Below are positions 30,780-41,014 of a stretch of DNA of 64,000 nucleotides, piece by piece. The notes under the pieces were generated by a model that saw only the letters and a list, made by a program, of their open reading frames with translations, had not been told where the DNA came from and did not search any database. A program made the position numbers and the translations under genes. This stretch comes from Actinotalea alkalitolerans. Its GTDB lineage: Bacteria > Actinomycetota > Actinomycetes > Actinomycetales > Cellulomonadaceae. The DNA lies in contig NZ_JAMBPP010000004.1 in NCBI RefSeq assembly GCF_023369855.1, forward strand, positions 1 through 64,000, in the 5' to 3' direction. Numbering within the stretch: the stretch's first letter is position 1; every line of letters starts with the position of its first letter.

Positions 30780-33077
30780 ATGTCCGCACCGGAGCGCACA
30801 CGCGGCAGCCTGCGCCCACCGCAGGCCTCGGCGCTCCGTCGGACGTCGATGTCCGAGCGCTTGCGCCTGCTCGAGCCCCTGGCATGCCTCGCGCTCGCGG
30901 CTCACGGGCTGGCCGTCCAGCTCGTCGCCGCAAGGCCGGGGGCGACGGTGGTGACCTGGGCTGCGCTGGTCCTGGCCACCGTGGGCTGCGCAGGGCTGCT
31001 GGGGTGGCGTGGACCGGGAGCCGCGGTGCTGCGCGCCGTGCTGGTCCTGGTGGGTGGGTACGTCCTGATGGCCCTGAAGGACGAGGGCTCGGGCTACTTC
31101 CTGCTCTGGTACTTCGTGCTCGTGGCCGTGTACCCCCTGGTCCTGCCACGCGCAGCCAGCCGGGTGCTGGTCCTTGCGGTCCCGTTGGCCTACCTCGCCC
31201 TGGTGCCCCTGGACGCCGCTGACGGTCCTGTGCCCGTCGCGCTCCTGCGCGCCGTGTCGCTGGTGCTGATCGGGGTGTTCGTCCACTGGGCGGCGACCGC
31301 CTACCGGCAGGCGGTCACCGAGCGTGACGCCGCCCTGGCGACCCTGAACACCTACGTCGCCGCGGCACCCGTGGGGCTGGGCTTCTGGGGGGCCGACCTT
31401 CGTCACCGCTGGCTGAACACCGCACTGGCCGAGCTCGCCCCTGCTGAGCTCGACCCGGGCGGAGGGCCACGGGACGGCCTCGGCTCGGTGGACACCGCAG
31501 AGAGGCTGCCAGCAGACCTCCTCGCGAACCTGCGCCGCGTCCGCGACTCCGACGAGCCGGTCCACGACATCGACCTCGCCTGCGGGGAGCGGACCTGGTC
31601 CTCGAGCTACTTCCCGGTGCGCATCGGCAGCCTGCTCCTGGGGGTCGGGGCGGCTGCGGTGGAGACCACCGCGGCACGGCAGGCCACAGCCGCCCTGAAC
31701 CACTCCGCCACCCATGACGGGCTGACCGGGCTGCCGAACCGGGTCCTGCTGGCCGACCGTCTCGGCGTGGCGCTCGCCCACGCCGAACGCAGCGGCAACG
31801 ATCTCGCGGTCCTGTTCTGCGACCTCGACCGGTTCAAGGTCCTCAACGACTCGTTGGGCCACGTGGTCGGTGACGACGTGCTGCGCGCGGTCGCCGACCG
31901 CCTCGTCGCCGTGGCCCGGCCGGGGGACACCGTGGCCCGCCTCGGCGGGGACGAGTTCGCGGTCCTGTGCCCCTCAGTGACCGGGATCGACGAGGCCCGT
32001 GCCCTGGGCGCCAGGGTCCGCTCCGCGGTCCGTGAGCCCCTGAGGCTGGTGGAGCGGACCGTGACCGCCACCGTCTCGGTCGGGGTGGCTCTCTGCGCAC
32101 CCGGCCGGGGGGACGTCGCCGGGCTGCTGCGCGACGCCGACGTGGCGATGTACCAGGCCAAGGACGCCGGTCGGGACCGGGTGGAGGTGTTCGACGTCCG
32201 CGTCCGACGCAGCGCCAGCGAACGGTTCGAGTTCCACGCCGCCCTGCGGCGAGCGGTCGACCGAGGTGAGATCACCGTCGCGTACCAGCCGGTGCTGTCC
32301 CTGCGCCCGCACGTCGGTGCAGCCGACGGATCGCCGACAGTCATCGGCCTGGAAGCCCTGGCACGCTGGGACTTGCCCGGTCGAGGCGACGTCCCGCCCT
32401 CGGTCTTCATCCCGATGGCCGAGGACCTCGGGCTGATCCACACCCTGGGTGAGCACGTGCTCCGGACCGCCTGCACAGCCGTGCGCACCTGGCGCCGAGA
32501 GACCGGTCTGCCGCTGACGGTCGCGGTCAACATCTCGGCCCGGCAGCTCGAGTCCGGCAGCTGCGCCCAGGTCGTCGCAGCGATCCTCGAGGACGTCGAC
32601 CTCCCCGCGTCCGCGCTGGTGCTCGAGGTGACCGAGAGCGTCCTGATGCTCGACGTGGAGACCAGCCACCGCCAGATCGCCGCGCTACGGGCACTGGGAG
32701 TCACGCTGGCGATGGATGACTTCGGCACCGGGTACAGCTCGCTCGCGTACCTGCGGGACCTGCCCATGGACGTGCTGAAGATCGACCGGTCGTTCACCAG
32801 CCGACTCCCGCAGAACGAGGAGCTGTTCGTGTTCATGGTCGAGCTCGCGCGGGCCCTGGGTGCGACGACCGTGGTGGAGGGTGTCGAGACCGCCGCCCAG
32901 CTCGACATGGTCAGCCGGATCGGTTGCGACCACGCCCAGGGGTACTACCTCAGCCGCCCGATGAGCGCGCAGGCGACCGGGGGGTACCTGCGAGGTCCAG
33001 ACCGGGCCGACGTCGACGACCGGCCGGATGCGGGGATCGTCGAGGCGGCCGAGCAGGTGGTCGACCCGATCCTCTAG
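30780..33077 (+). CDS. Membrane GGDEF-EAL c-di-GMP cyclase/phosphodiesterase with PAS-like domain
   Basis: 765 residues from ATG 30780. Five or six hydrophobic helices fill about residues 30-185, followed by a PAS-like segment (TLNTYVAAAPVGLGFWGADLRHRWLN). The GGDEF domain has an intact GGDEF (389-393) and the inhibitory I-site RPGD five residues before it. The EAL domain has EAL (525-527), VNISARQLE, LEVTES, DDFGTGYSSL (from 646), LKIDRSF, VEGVET and QGYYLSRP, so both activities may be functional. It makes and/or degrades c-di-GMP at the membrane. No clear ribosome site precedes 30780; ATG 30849 (MSERLRLLEP) is an alternative that would free the palindrome. It is divergent from the injection-system operon. 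Confidence 0.9.
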   Translation: MSAPERTRGSLRPPQASALRRTSMSERLRLLEPLACLALAAHGLAVQLVAARPGATVVTWAALVLATVGCAGLLGWRGPGAAVLRAVLVLVGGYVLMALKDEGSGYFLLWYFVLVAVYPLVLPRAASRVLVLAVPLAYLALVPLDAADGPVPVALLRAVSLVLIGVFVHWAATAYRQAVTERDAALATLNTYVAAAPVGLGFWGADLRHRWLNTALAELAPAELDPGGGPRDGLGSVDTAERLPADLLANLRRVRDSDEPVHDIDLACGERTWSSSYFPVRIGSLLLGVGAAAVETTAARQATAALNHSATHDGLTGLPNRVLLADRLGVALAHAERSGNDLAVLFCDLDRFKVLNDSLGHVVGDDVLRAVADRLVAVARPGDTVARLGGDEFAVLCPSVTGIDEARALGARVRSAVREPLRLVERTVTATVSVGVALCAPGRGDVAGLLRDADVAMYQAKDAGRDRVEVFDVRVRRSASERFEFHAALRRAVDRGEITVAYQPVLSLRPHVGAADGSPTVIGLEALARWDLPGRGDVPPSVFIPMAEDLGLIHTLGEHVLRTACTAVRTWRRETGLPLTVAVNISARQLESGSCAQVVAAILEDVDLPASALVLEVTESVLMLDVETSHRQIAALRALGVTLAMDDFGTGYSSLAYLRDLPMDVLKIDRSFTSRLPQNEELFVFMVELARALGATTVVEGVETAAQLDMVSRIGCDHAQGYYLSRPMSAQATGGYLRGPDRADVDDRPDAGIVEAAEQVVDPIL

Positions 33078-33089
33078 GGGTCAGTACCG

Positions 33090-33105
33090 GGGACCGTGAG
33101 GTCCC
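33090..33105. terminator. Short hairpin between GGDEF-EAL gene and tRNA-Arg
   Basis: GGGACC (33090-33095), loop GTGA, GGTCCC (33100-33105). It lies 12 bases after the GGDEF-EAL stop and 7 bases beyond the 3' end of the convergent tRNA, so it may terminate both. Confidence 0.55.
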
Positions 33106-33112
33106 TGAGGTG

Positions 33113-33188
33113 TGGTGCCCGCGGCAGGAATCGAACCTGCGGCCTTCTGCTCCGGAGGCAGACGCTCTATCCCCTGAGCTACGCGGGC
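33113..33188 (-). tRNA. tRNA-Arg (anticodon CCG), CCA encoded
   Basis: The reverse strand folds into a canonical cloverleaf. The acceptor stem is GCCCGCG/CGCGGGC. The D-arm is GCTC..GAGC. The anticodon arm TCTGC-CTCCGGA-GCAGA has anticodon CCG. The T-arm is GCAGG-TTCGAAT-CCTGC. A discriminator A is followed by an encoded CCA (plus-strand TGG at 33113-33115). It reads the CGG arginine codon. No direct repeat of its 3' end was noticed nearby, so there is no sign of an integrated element. Confidence 0.97.
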
Positions 33189-33266
33189 GGGGCGCTGCGA
33201 AACATTACCAGCCTGCGGCGGTGCCGCAGCACGTGCACCGTCGAGCACCTGCTGGTCGGTGCGTGG

Positions 33267-33923
33267 CTAGTCCTCGCCGAGCAGGTCCGAGAGGTAGTCG
33301 TCGATCTCGCCCATCGCTGCGAGGGGGTCGCGGCGGACGATCGCCTCCACCAGGGCGTGGTGGGAGTCGTCGTCGTGCACGGGGTGCTCGAAGTTGAACC
33401 GGATGTTGTCCGAGATCGCGTCGAGCAGGTTCTCGTACAGGGCGACCAGCACCGGGTTGTGGGCGCACTGGGCGATCATCCGGTGCAGCGACAGGTCCGC
33501 CTCGACCATCCGCTCGAGGTCACCGGCCTCGTACGCCGCGCTCCGGGAGTCGCGCAGGCCGCGCAGCACCTCGACCTGCTCGTCGGTACGTCGACGGGCG
33601 GCGAGCCGTGCGGCCTCGACCTCGAGGCTGCGACGGACCTCGAGCACGTCGCGCTGGTGGGCCCCGGCGATCTGGCGGCCCATCGCGTTGCCGAGCTCGG
33701 AGTCCGAGAGCACGTAGGTGCCCGACCCCTGTCGCCGCTCGAGCATGCCGGCGTGCACCAGGGACTGGACTGCCTCACGCACGGTGTTGCGGCCCACCCC
33801 GATGAGCTCGGCGAGGTCGGGCTCGGCCGGGATGCGGCTGCCCACCTCCCAGGTGCCGGAGGTGATCTGCTGACGCAGTCTGCCGACCGCGAGGTCGATG
33901 AGGTTCGTTCGGCGTGGGGTCAT
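33267..33923 (-). CDS. GntR-family regulator, FadR (FCD) subfamily
   Basis: 218 residues. N-terminal winged helix: LIDLAVGRLRQQITSGTWEVGSRIPAEPDLAELIGVGRNTVREAVQSLVHAGMLERRQGSGTYV. All-helical FCD ligand-binding domain: VRRSLEVEAARLAARR, DLSLHRMIAQCAHNPVLVALYENLL and HHALVEAIVRRDPLAAMGEI, with the metal/carboxylate-binding His and Asp pattern. These regulators respond to small organic acids. It is divergent from a CynX-type MFS transporter, the likely target. ATG 33923. Confidence 0.9.
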   Translation of the reverse strand: MTPRRTNLIDLAVGRLRQQITSGTWEVGSRIPAEPDLAELIGVGRNTVREAVQSLVHAGMLERRQGSGTYVLSDSELGNAMGRQIAGAHQRDVLEVRRSLEVEAARLAARRRTDEQVEVLRGLRDSRSAAYEAGDLERMVEADLSLHRMIAQCAHNPVLVALYENLLDAISDNIRFNFEHPVHDDDSHHALVEAIVRRDPLAAMGEIDDYLSDLLGED

Positions 33924-34157
33924 GCCTGGTGAGCTCCGGTGGTTGAAGGGGGCAGGGGGCAGTCAACACCGCTGAGGCACCTCCGCGCATCCCTGGCAGC
34001 CGGTTCACCCGCGGGCGGAGCGGCTGGGTCGGCCGTGCGCGCGGCTGCCGTAGGGTTTCACCGAGCCGTGCGCACTCCCCGGCTCGCACCCCGCAGGTCG
34101 TCCCGTCCGGTGCCCGAGGCCGCCCGGCGATGCCTCCCCGTCGATGGTCTGGTCGTG

Positions 34158-35420
34158 ATGGCACACCCCTCCCACCCCGCCGTGCACCCGTGGCGTGGCC
34201 GCTACGTGGTTCTGGCAGGCATCGTCCTGGTGGCGCTCAACCTGCGGATCGCGGTGGCCTCGGTGTCCCCGATCCTGGATGTGGTCCGGCAGGACGTCGC
34301 GCTCTCGCCGGCCGAGGCCGGCCTGCTCGGGACGGTGCCGGTGGCCTCCTTCGCGCTCTTCGGCTCGCTCGCACCGCTGATCGCCCGTCGGTTCGGCCTC
34401 GAGCCGACCCTGGCCGCGGCGATGCTGCTCTCCGCGGTGGGGGAGGTCGTGCGCTCGACCACCGACACCTCGGGCGGCTTCCTCGGCTGGTCGGTCATCG
34501 CGCTCGCGGGCATGGGCATGGGCAACGTGCTGCTCCCGCCGATCGTCAAGCGGTACTTCCCGGACCGGATCGGCCCGGTGACGGCGGTCTACTCGGTGGC
34601 GATGTCGTTCAGCACAGCGACCCCGCCGTTGCTCGCGGCGCCGCTCGCGGAGCGGTTGGGCTGGCGCATCTCGCTCGCCTCCTGGGCCGTCGTGGGGCTG
34701 GTCGCGGTGGTGCCGTGGGTCGTGGTGGTGGCGCGGTCGGCGGCGGCTCGCGGGGCGCTGACCGAGGTGCTGCGTCGCGCCCCTGAGGGTACGGCGGCCC
34801 TCGCCTCACGGCATCGGGGGAGCGGGCGGGTGTGGCGCAGCCCGCTGGCCTGGGGCCTGGCCGTCACCTTCGCGATGAACTCGTTGAACATGTACGCGAT
34901 CCTCGCCTGGTTGCCGCAGATCCTGCTGGACGCCGGGTTCAGCACCGAGGCCGGTGGTCGATGGCTCGCGCTGATCGCGATCCTGGGCCTTCCTGCCTCG
35001 CTGGGCGGGCCACTGCTGGCCGCGCGGCTGCGCAACCCGTACGGGGTGGTGGTGGGGTTCGTCGTCTGCTTCGCGGCCGGGTACCTGGGCCTGCTCCTCT
35101 CCCCGGCCACCGGCACCTGGTTCTGGATGGTGCTGCTGGGTCTGGGGCCGGGGACGTTCCCGATCCTGCTCGCCCTGATCAACCTGCGGACCCGCACGTC
35201 GGCCGGTGCCTCGACCCTCTCCGGGTTCACCCAGGGCATCGGCTACGCGATCGCTGGGATCGGGCCGGTCGTGGTCGGGGTGCTCTACGGCGCGACGCAG
35301 GCCTGGGTGCTGCCCGTCCTGTTCCTGCTGGTGACCCTCGGAGTGCTCCTCGCCGCGGCCGCCGTGGCGTGCCGCCCGGTGATGCTCGAGGACGGGTGGG
35401 GCCCTCGGCCGAGGACCTGA
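34158..35420 (+). CDS. MFS transporter, CynX/NimT-like
   Basis: About 420 residues with 12 predicted transmembrane helices, starting YVVLAGIVLVALNLRIAVASVSPILD, a signature of the CynX/NimT (cyanate/2-nitroimidazole) branch of the major facilitator superfamily. Substrate is unknown; E. coli homologues move cyanate or nitroimidazoles. ATG 34158 (MAHPSHPAVHPWRGRY) fits the family N-terminus although the frame stays open from 33939. The 234-base region to the divergent FadR-type gene should hold both promoters; I see no clear operator in it. Probably controlled by that regulator. Confidence 0.85.
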   Translation: MAHPSHPAVHPWRGRYVVLAGIVLVALNLRIAVASVSPILDVVRQDVALSPAEAGLLGTVPVASFALFGSLAPLIARRFGLEPTLAAAMLLSAVGEVVRSTTDTSGGFLGWSVIALAGMGMGNVLLPPIVKRYFPDRIGPVTAVYSVAMSFSTATPPLLAAPLAERLGWRISLASWAVVGLVAVVPWVVVVARSAAARGALTEVLRRAPEGTAALASRHRGSGRVWRSPLAWGLAVTFAMNSLNMYAILAWLPQILLDAGFSTEAGGRWLALIAILGLPASLGGPLLAARLRNPYGVVVGFVVCFAAGYLGLLLSPATGTWFWMVLLGLGPGTFPILLALINLRTRTSAGASTLSGFTQGIGYAIAGIGPVVVGVLYGATQAWVLPVLFLLVTLGVLLAAAAVACRPVMLEDGWGPRPRT

Positions 35421-35483
35421 GCCGGCGGTGCAGGTCGACGCATCGCGGCCGAGCGGCCCCCGGCTGCTCGCTACCCTTGTCCG

Positions 35484-37163
35484 GTGACCCCTGCTGAGCT
35501 GTCCGAGGCGCTGCGCGCCGTCCTGACCTCCGCCGTCGCCGACGGCACGCTGCCGCTGGACCCGTCCGTGATCCCCGCCACGGTGACCGTCGAGCGCCCC
35601 CGGTCGCGTGAGCACGGTGACTGGGCGACCAACGTCGCGATGCAGCTCGCCAAGAGGGCCGGGATGGCGCCGCGGGCGTTCGCCGCGGTGCTGAGCACGC
35701 GGCTGGCCGAGGTGCCGGGCGTCGCGGCGGTCGAGATCGCCGGGCCGGGCTTCCTGAACATCACCCTGGACACCGCCGCGGCGGGCGAGCTCGCGCGCAC
35801 GGTGGTCGAGGCCGGGCCGGTCTACGGGCGCAGCGCGGCGCTGGCGGGGCAACGGATCAACCTGGAGTTCGTCTCGGCCAACCCGACAGGGCCGATCCAC
35901 ATCGGCGGGGCCCGCTGGGCGGCGGTCGGGGACTCCCTGGCGCGCATGCTCGCCGCCTGCGGGGCCGACGTGACCCGCGAGTACTACTTCAACGACCACG
36001 GCGCGCAGATCGACCGGTTCGCGCGGTCGCTGCTCGCCCGGGCGAAGGGCGAGGTCGCCCCCGAGGACGGCTACGGCGGCCAGTACATCCAGGACATCGC
36101 CGAGTCGGTCCGGGCCCGCCGCGCCGAGGCCGGCGAGCCCGACCCGCTGACACTGCCCGACGACCAGGCGCAGGAGGTCTTCCGCGCGATCGGCGTCGAC
36201 CTGATGTTCGCCGAGATCCGGGCGGCGCTGCAGGCCTTCGGCGTCGAGTTCGACGTGTACTTCCACGAGGACTCGTTGCATGCCTCGGGTGCCGTCCAGC
36301 GCGCCCTGACCCGGCTGCGTGAGCTCGGCCACGTCTTCGAGGCCGACGGCGCGACGTGGCTGCGGACCACGGACTTCGGGGACGACAAGGACCGCGTCAT
36401 CATCAAGTCCGACGGCAACGCCGCGTACATCGCGGGCGACCTGGCGTACTACCTCGACAAGCGCGAGCGGGGCTTCGACCGGGTGGTCATCATGCTCGGC
36501 GCCGACCACCACGGGTACATCGGCCGGATGATGGCCATGTGCGCCGCGTTCGGTGACACCCCGCACGTCAACCTCGAGATCCTCATCGGGCAGATGGTCA
36601 ACCTCGTCCGTGACGGTCAGCCGGTGCGGATGTCCAAGCGGGCCGGCACCGTCGTGACCATGGACGACCTGGTCGAGGCGGTCGGTGTGGACGCCGCCCG
36701 GTACTCGCTCGCTCGCTCCTCGGCCGACTCGATGATCGACCTGGACCTCGACCTGCTGACCCGGGCGACCAACGAGAACCCGGTGTTCTACGTCCAGTAC
36801 GCGCACGCCCGGACGGTCAACGTCGCGCGCAACGCGGCCGATCTCGGGGTGCGCCGCGACGACGGCTTCGACCCCTCGCTGCTCGACCACGTGAGCGAGT
36901 CGACGCTGCTGGCCGGCATCGGTGAGCTCGCCCGGGTGGTCGCCCAGGCCGCCGAGCTGCGGGAGCCGCACCGGGTCGCTCGCTACCTCGAGGAGCTCGC
37001 CGGGTCGTACCACAAGTGGTACGACCAGCGGCGGGTCACCCCTCTGGGCGACCAGGAGGTCACCGACGTGCACCGCACGCGGCTGTGGCTCAACGACGCG
37101 ACCCGCACCGTGCTCGCCAACGGCCTGGGCCTGCTGGGTGTGAGCGCCCCGGAGCGGATGTGA
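35484..37163 (+). CDS. argS: Arginyl-tRNA synthetase
   Basis: 559 residues, class I. Add1 N-terminal domain, then the HIGH-type motif in [37 protein letters not shown], the catalytic-core segment [15 protein letters not shown], the KMSK-like loop as [18 protein letters not shown], and the C-terminal DALR anticodon-binding domain ending [20 protein letters not shown]. It charges tRNA-Arg in the cytoplasm. GTG start; it overlaps lysA by four bases (GTGA), the standard actinobacterial argS-lysA coupling. Confidence 0.97.
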   Translation: MTPAELSEALRAVLTSAVADGTLPLDPSVIPATVTVERPRSREHGDWATNVAMQLAKRAGMAPRAFAAVLSTRLAEVPGVAAVEIAGPGFLNITLDTAAAGELARTVVEAGPVYGRSAALAGQRINLEFVSANPTGPIHIGGARWAAVGDSLARMLAACGADVTREYYFNDHGAQIDRFARSLLARAKGEVAPEDGYGGQYIQDIAESVRARRAEAGEPDPLTLPDDQAQEVFRAIGVDLMFAEIRAALQAFGVEFDVYFHEDSLHASGAVQRALTRLRELGHVFEADGATWLRTTDFGDDKDRVIIKSDGNAAYIAGDLAYYLDKRERGFDRVVIMLGADHHGYIGRMMAMCAAFGDTPHVNLEILIGQMVNLVRDGQPVRMSKRAGTVVTMDDLVEAVGVDAARYSLARSSADSMIDLDLDLLTRATNENPVFYVQYAHARTVNVARNAADLGVRRDDGFDPSLLDHVSESTLLAGIGELARVVAQAAELREPHRVARYLEELAGSYHKWYDQRRVTPLGDQEVTDVHRTRLWLNDATRTVLANGLGLLGVSAPERM

Positions 37164-38503
37164 ACCTGGACCCGCTGGTCTGGCCCGCGGGGACGCGGGT
37201 GGGACCGGACGGCGCGGTGAGCGTGGCCGGGGTCGACCTGCGCGACCTCGCCGCCGAGCACGGGACGCCCGCCTACGTGCTGGACGAGGCCGACTTCCGC
37301 GAGCGTGCCCGCGGGTGGGTGGTGGCGTTCCGGGACGCCTTCGCCGGCCTGGGCACCGACGTCGACGTCTACTACGCGGGCAAGGCCTTCCTGTCCGTCG
37401 CGGTGGCGCGATGGGCCCACGAGGAGGGGCTGCGGATCGACACCGCGACCGGTGGGGAGCTCGCGGTCGCGCTGCGCGCAGGTGTGCCGGGGGCTGACAT
37501 CGGCCTGCACGGGAACAACAAGTCCGACGTGGAGATCGGTCGGGCGCTGGACGCCGGTGTGGGCCGCATCGTGATCGACTCGCTCCAGGAGGTCGATCGC
37601 ATCGCCGACGCGGTGGACCTCGCGGTCCATGGCCGGGCGCCGGTCATGGTCAGGGTGACGACCGGGGTGCACGCCGGGGGCCACGAGTACATCTCGACCG
37701 CGCACGAGGACCAGAAGTTCGGGCTGTCGGTCGCCGGCGGTCAGGCCCTCGAGACGCTGCGGGCGGTGCTGGCCCGCCCCGAGCTCGAGCTGCTGGGGAT
37801 CCACTCCCACATCGGCTCGCAGATCCTGGACCCCGCGGGGTTCGAGGTCGCCGCCCGTACGCTGCTCGAGCTGCGCGCCCAGCTCGCCGAGGTCTCGGGG
37901 CACCTGGTCGGCGAGCTCGACCTCGGTGGCGGCTACGGCATCGCCTACCTGCCCGGAGAGGTCCCGCTGGACCCCGAGAGGGTCGCCACGGAGCTCGCCG
38001 CGACCGTCGGCGCGGTCTGCGCCGAGCTCGCGACCTCCGTCCCGCGGATCTCGATCGAACCGGGGCGCGCCGTCGTCGGGCCGACCACGCTGACCCTCTA
38101 CACGGTCGGCACGGTCAAGCCCGTCACGGTGCCTGACGGTTCGGTCCGGACCTATGTGTCGGTCGACGGTGGGATGAGCGACAACCTGCGCCCGGCGCTG
38201 TACGGCGCCCGGTACTCCGCAGCGGTGGTCTCGGGAGGCCGGGACGGTGCGCCGGTGACCGCGCGGGTGGTGGGCAAGCACTGCGAGAGCGGGGACGTCG
38301 TGGTGCACGACGTCGACCTGCCGGGTGACCTGCGAGCCGGTGACCTGCTCGCGGTCCCCGCGACGGGTGCCTACGGGCGGTCGATGGCCTCCAACTACAA
38401 CCACGTGCCCCGCCCGCCGGTGGTCGCGGTGCGGGACGGCGCCTGCCGGGTCCTGGTGCGGCGCGAGACCGAGGACGACCTGCTGGGTCTGGACCTGGGC
38501 TGA
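37160..38503 (+). CDS. lysA: Diaminopimelate decarboxylase
   Basis: 447 residues. PLP-binding lysine K75 in [11 protein letters not shown]; alanine-racemase-type barrel with [31 protein letters not shown]-terminal beta domain with the substrate-binding CESGDVV and [12 protein letters not shown]. It catalyses the last step of lysine synthesis, meso-diaminopimelate to L-lysine. It belongs to the aspartate-family block with hom, thrC and thrB. GTG start overlapping the argS stop. Confidence 0.97.
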   Translation: MNLDPLVWPAGTRVGPDGAVSVAGVDLRDLAAEHGTPAYVLDEADFRERARGWVVAFRDAFAGLGTDVDVYYAGKAFLSVAVARWAHEEGLRIDTATGGELAVALRAGVPGADIGLHGNNKSDVEIGRALDAGVGRIVIDSLQEVDRIADAVDLAVHGRAPVMVRVTTGVHAGGHEYISTAHEDQKFGLSVAGGQALETLRAVLARPELELLGIHSHIGSQILDPAGFEVAARTLLELRAQLAEVSGHLVGELDLGGGYGIAYLPGEVPLDPERVATELAATVGAVCAELATSVPRISIEPGRAVVGPTTLTLYTVGTVKPVTVPDGSVRTYVSVDGGMSDNLRPALYGARYSAAVVSGGRDGAPVTARVVGKHCESGDVVVHDVDLPGDLRAGDLLAVPATGAYGRSMASNYNHVPRPPVVAVRDGACRVLVRRETEDDLLGLDLG

Positions 38504-38624
38504 CCGCGGACGCCGGCACCCTGGCCCTGGTCGCACCCGTATCCTGGGGCCGCCCTCGGCGGGGACCGGCTGCCGGAGCGACCGGTCCGGGGTCGGGTGA
38601 GGCGTGAGGAGAGGTGGAACTGAC

Positions 38625-39926
38625 GTGGTTGAGTCACCACAGGCACTGCGGGTCGCCCTGCTGGGGTGCGGCGTCGTGGGCACCGAGGTGGTGCGACTGC
38701 TGACGGCGCAGGCCGACGACCTCGCCGCACGCGTCGGTGCGCGGCTCGAGATCGTCGGCATCGCGGTCCGTGACGTGCAGGCCCCGCGTGACGCGGTGGT
38801 CGACCGCGCGCTGCTGACCGACGACGCGTCGGCCCTGGTCGACCGGTCGGACGTCGTGATCGAGGTGATGGGCGGCATCGAGCCCGCGCGGACGCTGCTG
38901 CTGCGCGCGATCGACGGCGGTGCGGCGGTGGTCACCGCCAACAAGGCGCTCCTCGGCCACGACGGACCGACCCTCTACGCCGCGGCGGACCGCGCCGGCG
39001 TCGACCTGTACTTCGAGGCGGCCGTGGCGGGTGCCATCCCGCTGGTCCGTCCGGTGCGCGAGTCCCTCGCGGGTGACCGGGTGACACGGGTGCTGGGGAT
39101 CGTCAACGGCACCACGAACTACGTCCTGGACGAGATGACGACCAAGGGGCTCGACGCCGCGCAGGCCGTCCGGCAGGCCCAGGCGCTGGGTTTCGCCGAG
39201 GCCGACCCCACCGCGGACGTCGAGGGGCACGACGCTGCGGCGAAGGCCGCGATCCTGGCGTCGCTGGCCTTCCACACCCGGGTGAGCACCGACGACGTCC
39301 ACTGCGAGGGGATCACCGGTGTCACCGCCCAGGACGTCCGGTGGGCTGCGCAGACCGGCCACGTGATCAAGCTGCTCGCGATCGCCGAGCGGATCGGTGA
39401 CGGCGCCGTCGCCGTCAGGGTCCACCCGGCGCTCGTACCGGCCGACCACCCGCTGGCCAGCGTCCACGGTGGCTTCAACGCGGTCTTCGTCGAGGCCGAG
39501 GCGGCCGGTGAGCTCATGTTCTACGGGCGTGGGGCCGGTGGGGCGCCGACCGCCAGCGCGATCCTCGGTGACGTCGTGACCGTCGCACGCCATCGCGTCG
39601 GTGGCGGCAAGGGTCCGGTCGAGTCGAGCTATGCCGACCTCGGCGTCCTGGACATCGGCGAGGCCACCACCAGGTACCAGATCGTGCTCCGCGTCGCGGA
39701 CCGTCCGGGGGTCCTGGCGCAGGTCTCGGCCGAGCTCGCCGGCCACGGGGTCTCGATCGAGACGGTGCGCCAGGCGCGGTCCGACCTCGGGGGCGACGAG
39801 CAGGCGGATCTCCTGCTGGTCACGCACGCCTCGCGCGACGCAGCACTGTCCGCGACCGTGCGCGCGCTCGCGGGCCTTCCCGTGGTCGACGCCGTCCTGT
39901 CCGTGCTGAGAGTCGAAGGAGCCTAG
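38625..39926 (+). CDS. hom: Homoserine dehydrogenase
   Basis: 433 residues. N-terminal Rossmann motif ALLGCGVVGTEVVRLL; catalytic region VMGGIEPARTLLLRAIDGGAAVVTANKALL and GIVNGTTNYVLDEM, followed by EADPTADVEGHDAAAKAAILASLAF. The C-terminal ACT domain (YQIVLRVADRPGVLAQVSAELAGHGVSIETV) normally gives threonine feedback inhibition. It reduces aspartate semialdehyde to homoserine. GTG 38625 is chosen for AGGAGAGG about ten bases upstream; GTG 38604 is open but poorly placed. Next gene starts one base after its stop. Confidence 0.96.
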   Translation: MVESPQALRVALLGCGVVGTEVVRLLTAQADDLAARVGARLEIVGIAVRDVQAPRDAVVDRALLTDDASALVDRSDVVIEVMGGIEPARTLLLRAIDGGAAVVTANKALLGHDGPTLYAAADRAGVDLYFEAAVAGAIPLVRPVRESLAGDRVTRVLGIVNGTTNYVLDEMTTKGLDAAQAVRQAQALGFAEADPTADVEGHDAAAKAAILASLAFHTRVSTDDVHCEGITGVTAQDVRWAAQTGHVIKLLAIAERIGDGAVAVRVHPALVPADHPLASVHGGFNAVFVEAEAAGELMFYGRGAGGAPTASAILGDVVTVARHRVGGGKGPVESSYADLGVLDIGEATTRYQIVLRVADRPGVLAQVSAELAGHGVSIETVRQARSDLGGDEQADLLLVTHASRDAALSATVRALAGLPVVDAVLSVLRVEGA

Positions 39927-40997
39927 GTGGCCCACCAGTGGCGAGGAGTCATCGCCGAGTACGCCGACCGTCTGCCCGCCCACGTCCAGGAGCGGGTGGT
40001 GACCCTGGGGGAGGGTGGTACGCCCCTGGTCGCGGCCCCGGTGATCTCCGACCTGGTCGGTGCCGAGGTGCACCTCAAGGTCGAGGGGATGAACCCGACC
40101 GGGTCGTTCAAGGACCGCGGGATGACCACCGCGATCTCCGCGGCGGCCGGGCGGGGTGCCCAGGCGGTCGTGTGCGCGTCGACCGGCAACACCTCTGCCT
40201 CGGCCGCGGCGTACGCCACCGCGGCGGGGATGACCTGCGCGGTGCTGGTGCCCGACGGCAAGATCGCGATGGGCAAGCTCAGCCAGGCGGTGGCCCACGG
40301 GGCCCGGCTCCTCCAGGTCGAGGGGAACTTCGACGACTGCCTGGTCGCGGCACGCAAGCTCGCGGAGGTCTACCCGGTCGAGCTCGTCAACTCGGTCAAC
40401 CCCGACCGCATCCAGGGGCAGAAGACGGCAGCCTTCGAGATCGTCGACGCCCTGGGCGACGCACCGGACATCCATGTGCTCCCGGTGGGCAACGCGGGCA
40501 ACATCACCGCCTACTGGAAGGGGTACAGCGAGTACCTCGAGGCGGGGATGATCGGCCGGGCCCCGGCGATGTGGGGCTTCCAGGCCGCGGGCGCGGCCCC
40601 CTTCGTCGCGGGGCACCCGATCACCGAGCCCGAGACGATCGCCACGGCCATCCGGATCGGCAACCCGGCCTCGTGGGACCAGGCGGTGGCAGCACGGGAC
40701 GGGTCGGGCGGCCTGATCGAGTCGGTCACCGACGAGCAGATCCTCGCCGCCCACCGCCTGCTCTCGTCTCGTGCCGGGGTGTTCGTGGAGCCCGCGTCGG
40801 CGGCAGGGGTCGCCGGGCTGCTGATGCTGGCCGAGGCCGGCCGGGTGCCGCCCGGTGCTCGGATCACCGTGACCGTCACCGGTCACGGCCTCAAGGACCC
40901 GCAGTGGGCGCTGCGTACCGCGGACGGCTCGGACGTCGTCCCGGTCCGCGTCGGGGCCGACGTCGTCTCGATCGCCGACGCCCTCGGGCTCGGCTGA
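39927..40997 (+). CDS. thrC: Threonine synthase
   Basis: 356 residues, short (class without the long N-terminal extension) as in actinobacteria. PLP lysine in [32 protein letters not shown] binds substrate; phosphate loop [15 protein letters not shown]. It converts O-phosphohomoserine to threonine. GTG start directly after hom; 17 bases before thrB. The hom-thrC-thrB order is standard for Actinobacteria. Confidence 0.97.
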   Translation: MAHQWRGVIAEYADRLPAHVQERVVTLGEGGTPLVAAPVISDLVGAEVHLKVEGMNPTGSFKDRGMTTAISAAAGRGAQAVVCASTGNTSASAAAYATAAGMTCAVLVPDGKIAMGKLSQAVAHGARLLQVEGNFDDCLVAARKLAEVYPVELVNSVNPDRIQGQKTAAFEIVDALGDAPDIHVLPVGNAGNITAYWKGYSEYLEAGMIGRAPAMWGFQAAGAAPFVAGHPITEPETIATAIRIGNPASWDQAVAARDGSGGLIESVTDEQILAAHRLLSSRAGVFVEPASAAGVAGLLMLAEAGRVPPGARITVTVTGHGLKDPQWALRTADGSDVVPVRVGADVVSIADALGLG

Positions 40998-41014
40998 GCG
41001 GGGCGGGACCGACC

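Noticed and set aside
33113-33188. tRNA-Arg as attachment site of a genomic island containing the eCIS locus
   Set aside because: No direct repeat of the tRNA 3' end and no integrase seen; GGDEF-EAL gene separates it from the locus.
34806-37073. 755-codon minus-strand frame across the MFS and argS genes
   Set aside because: Low-complexity shadow of two conserved plus-strand genes.
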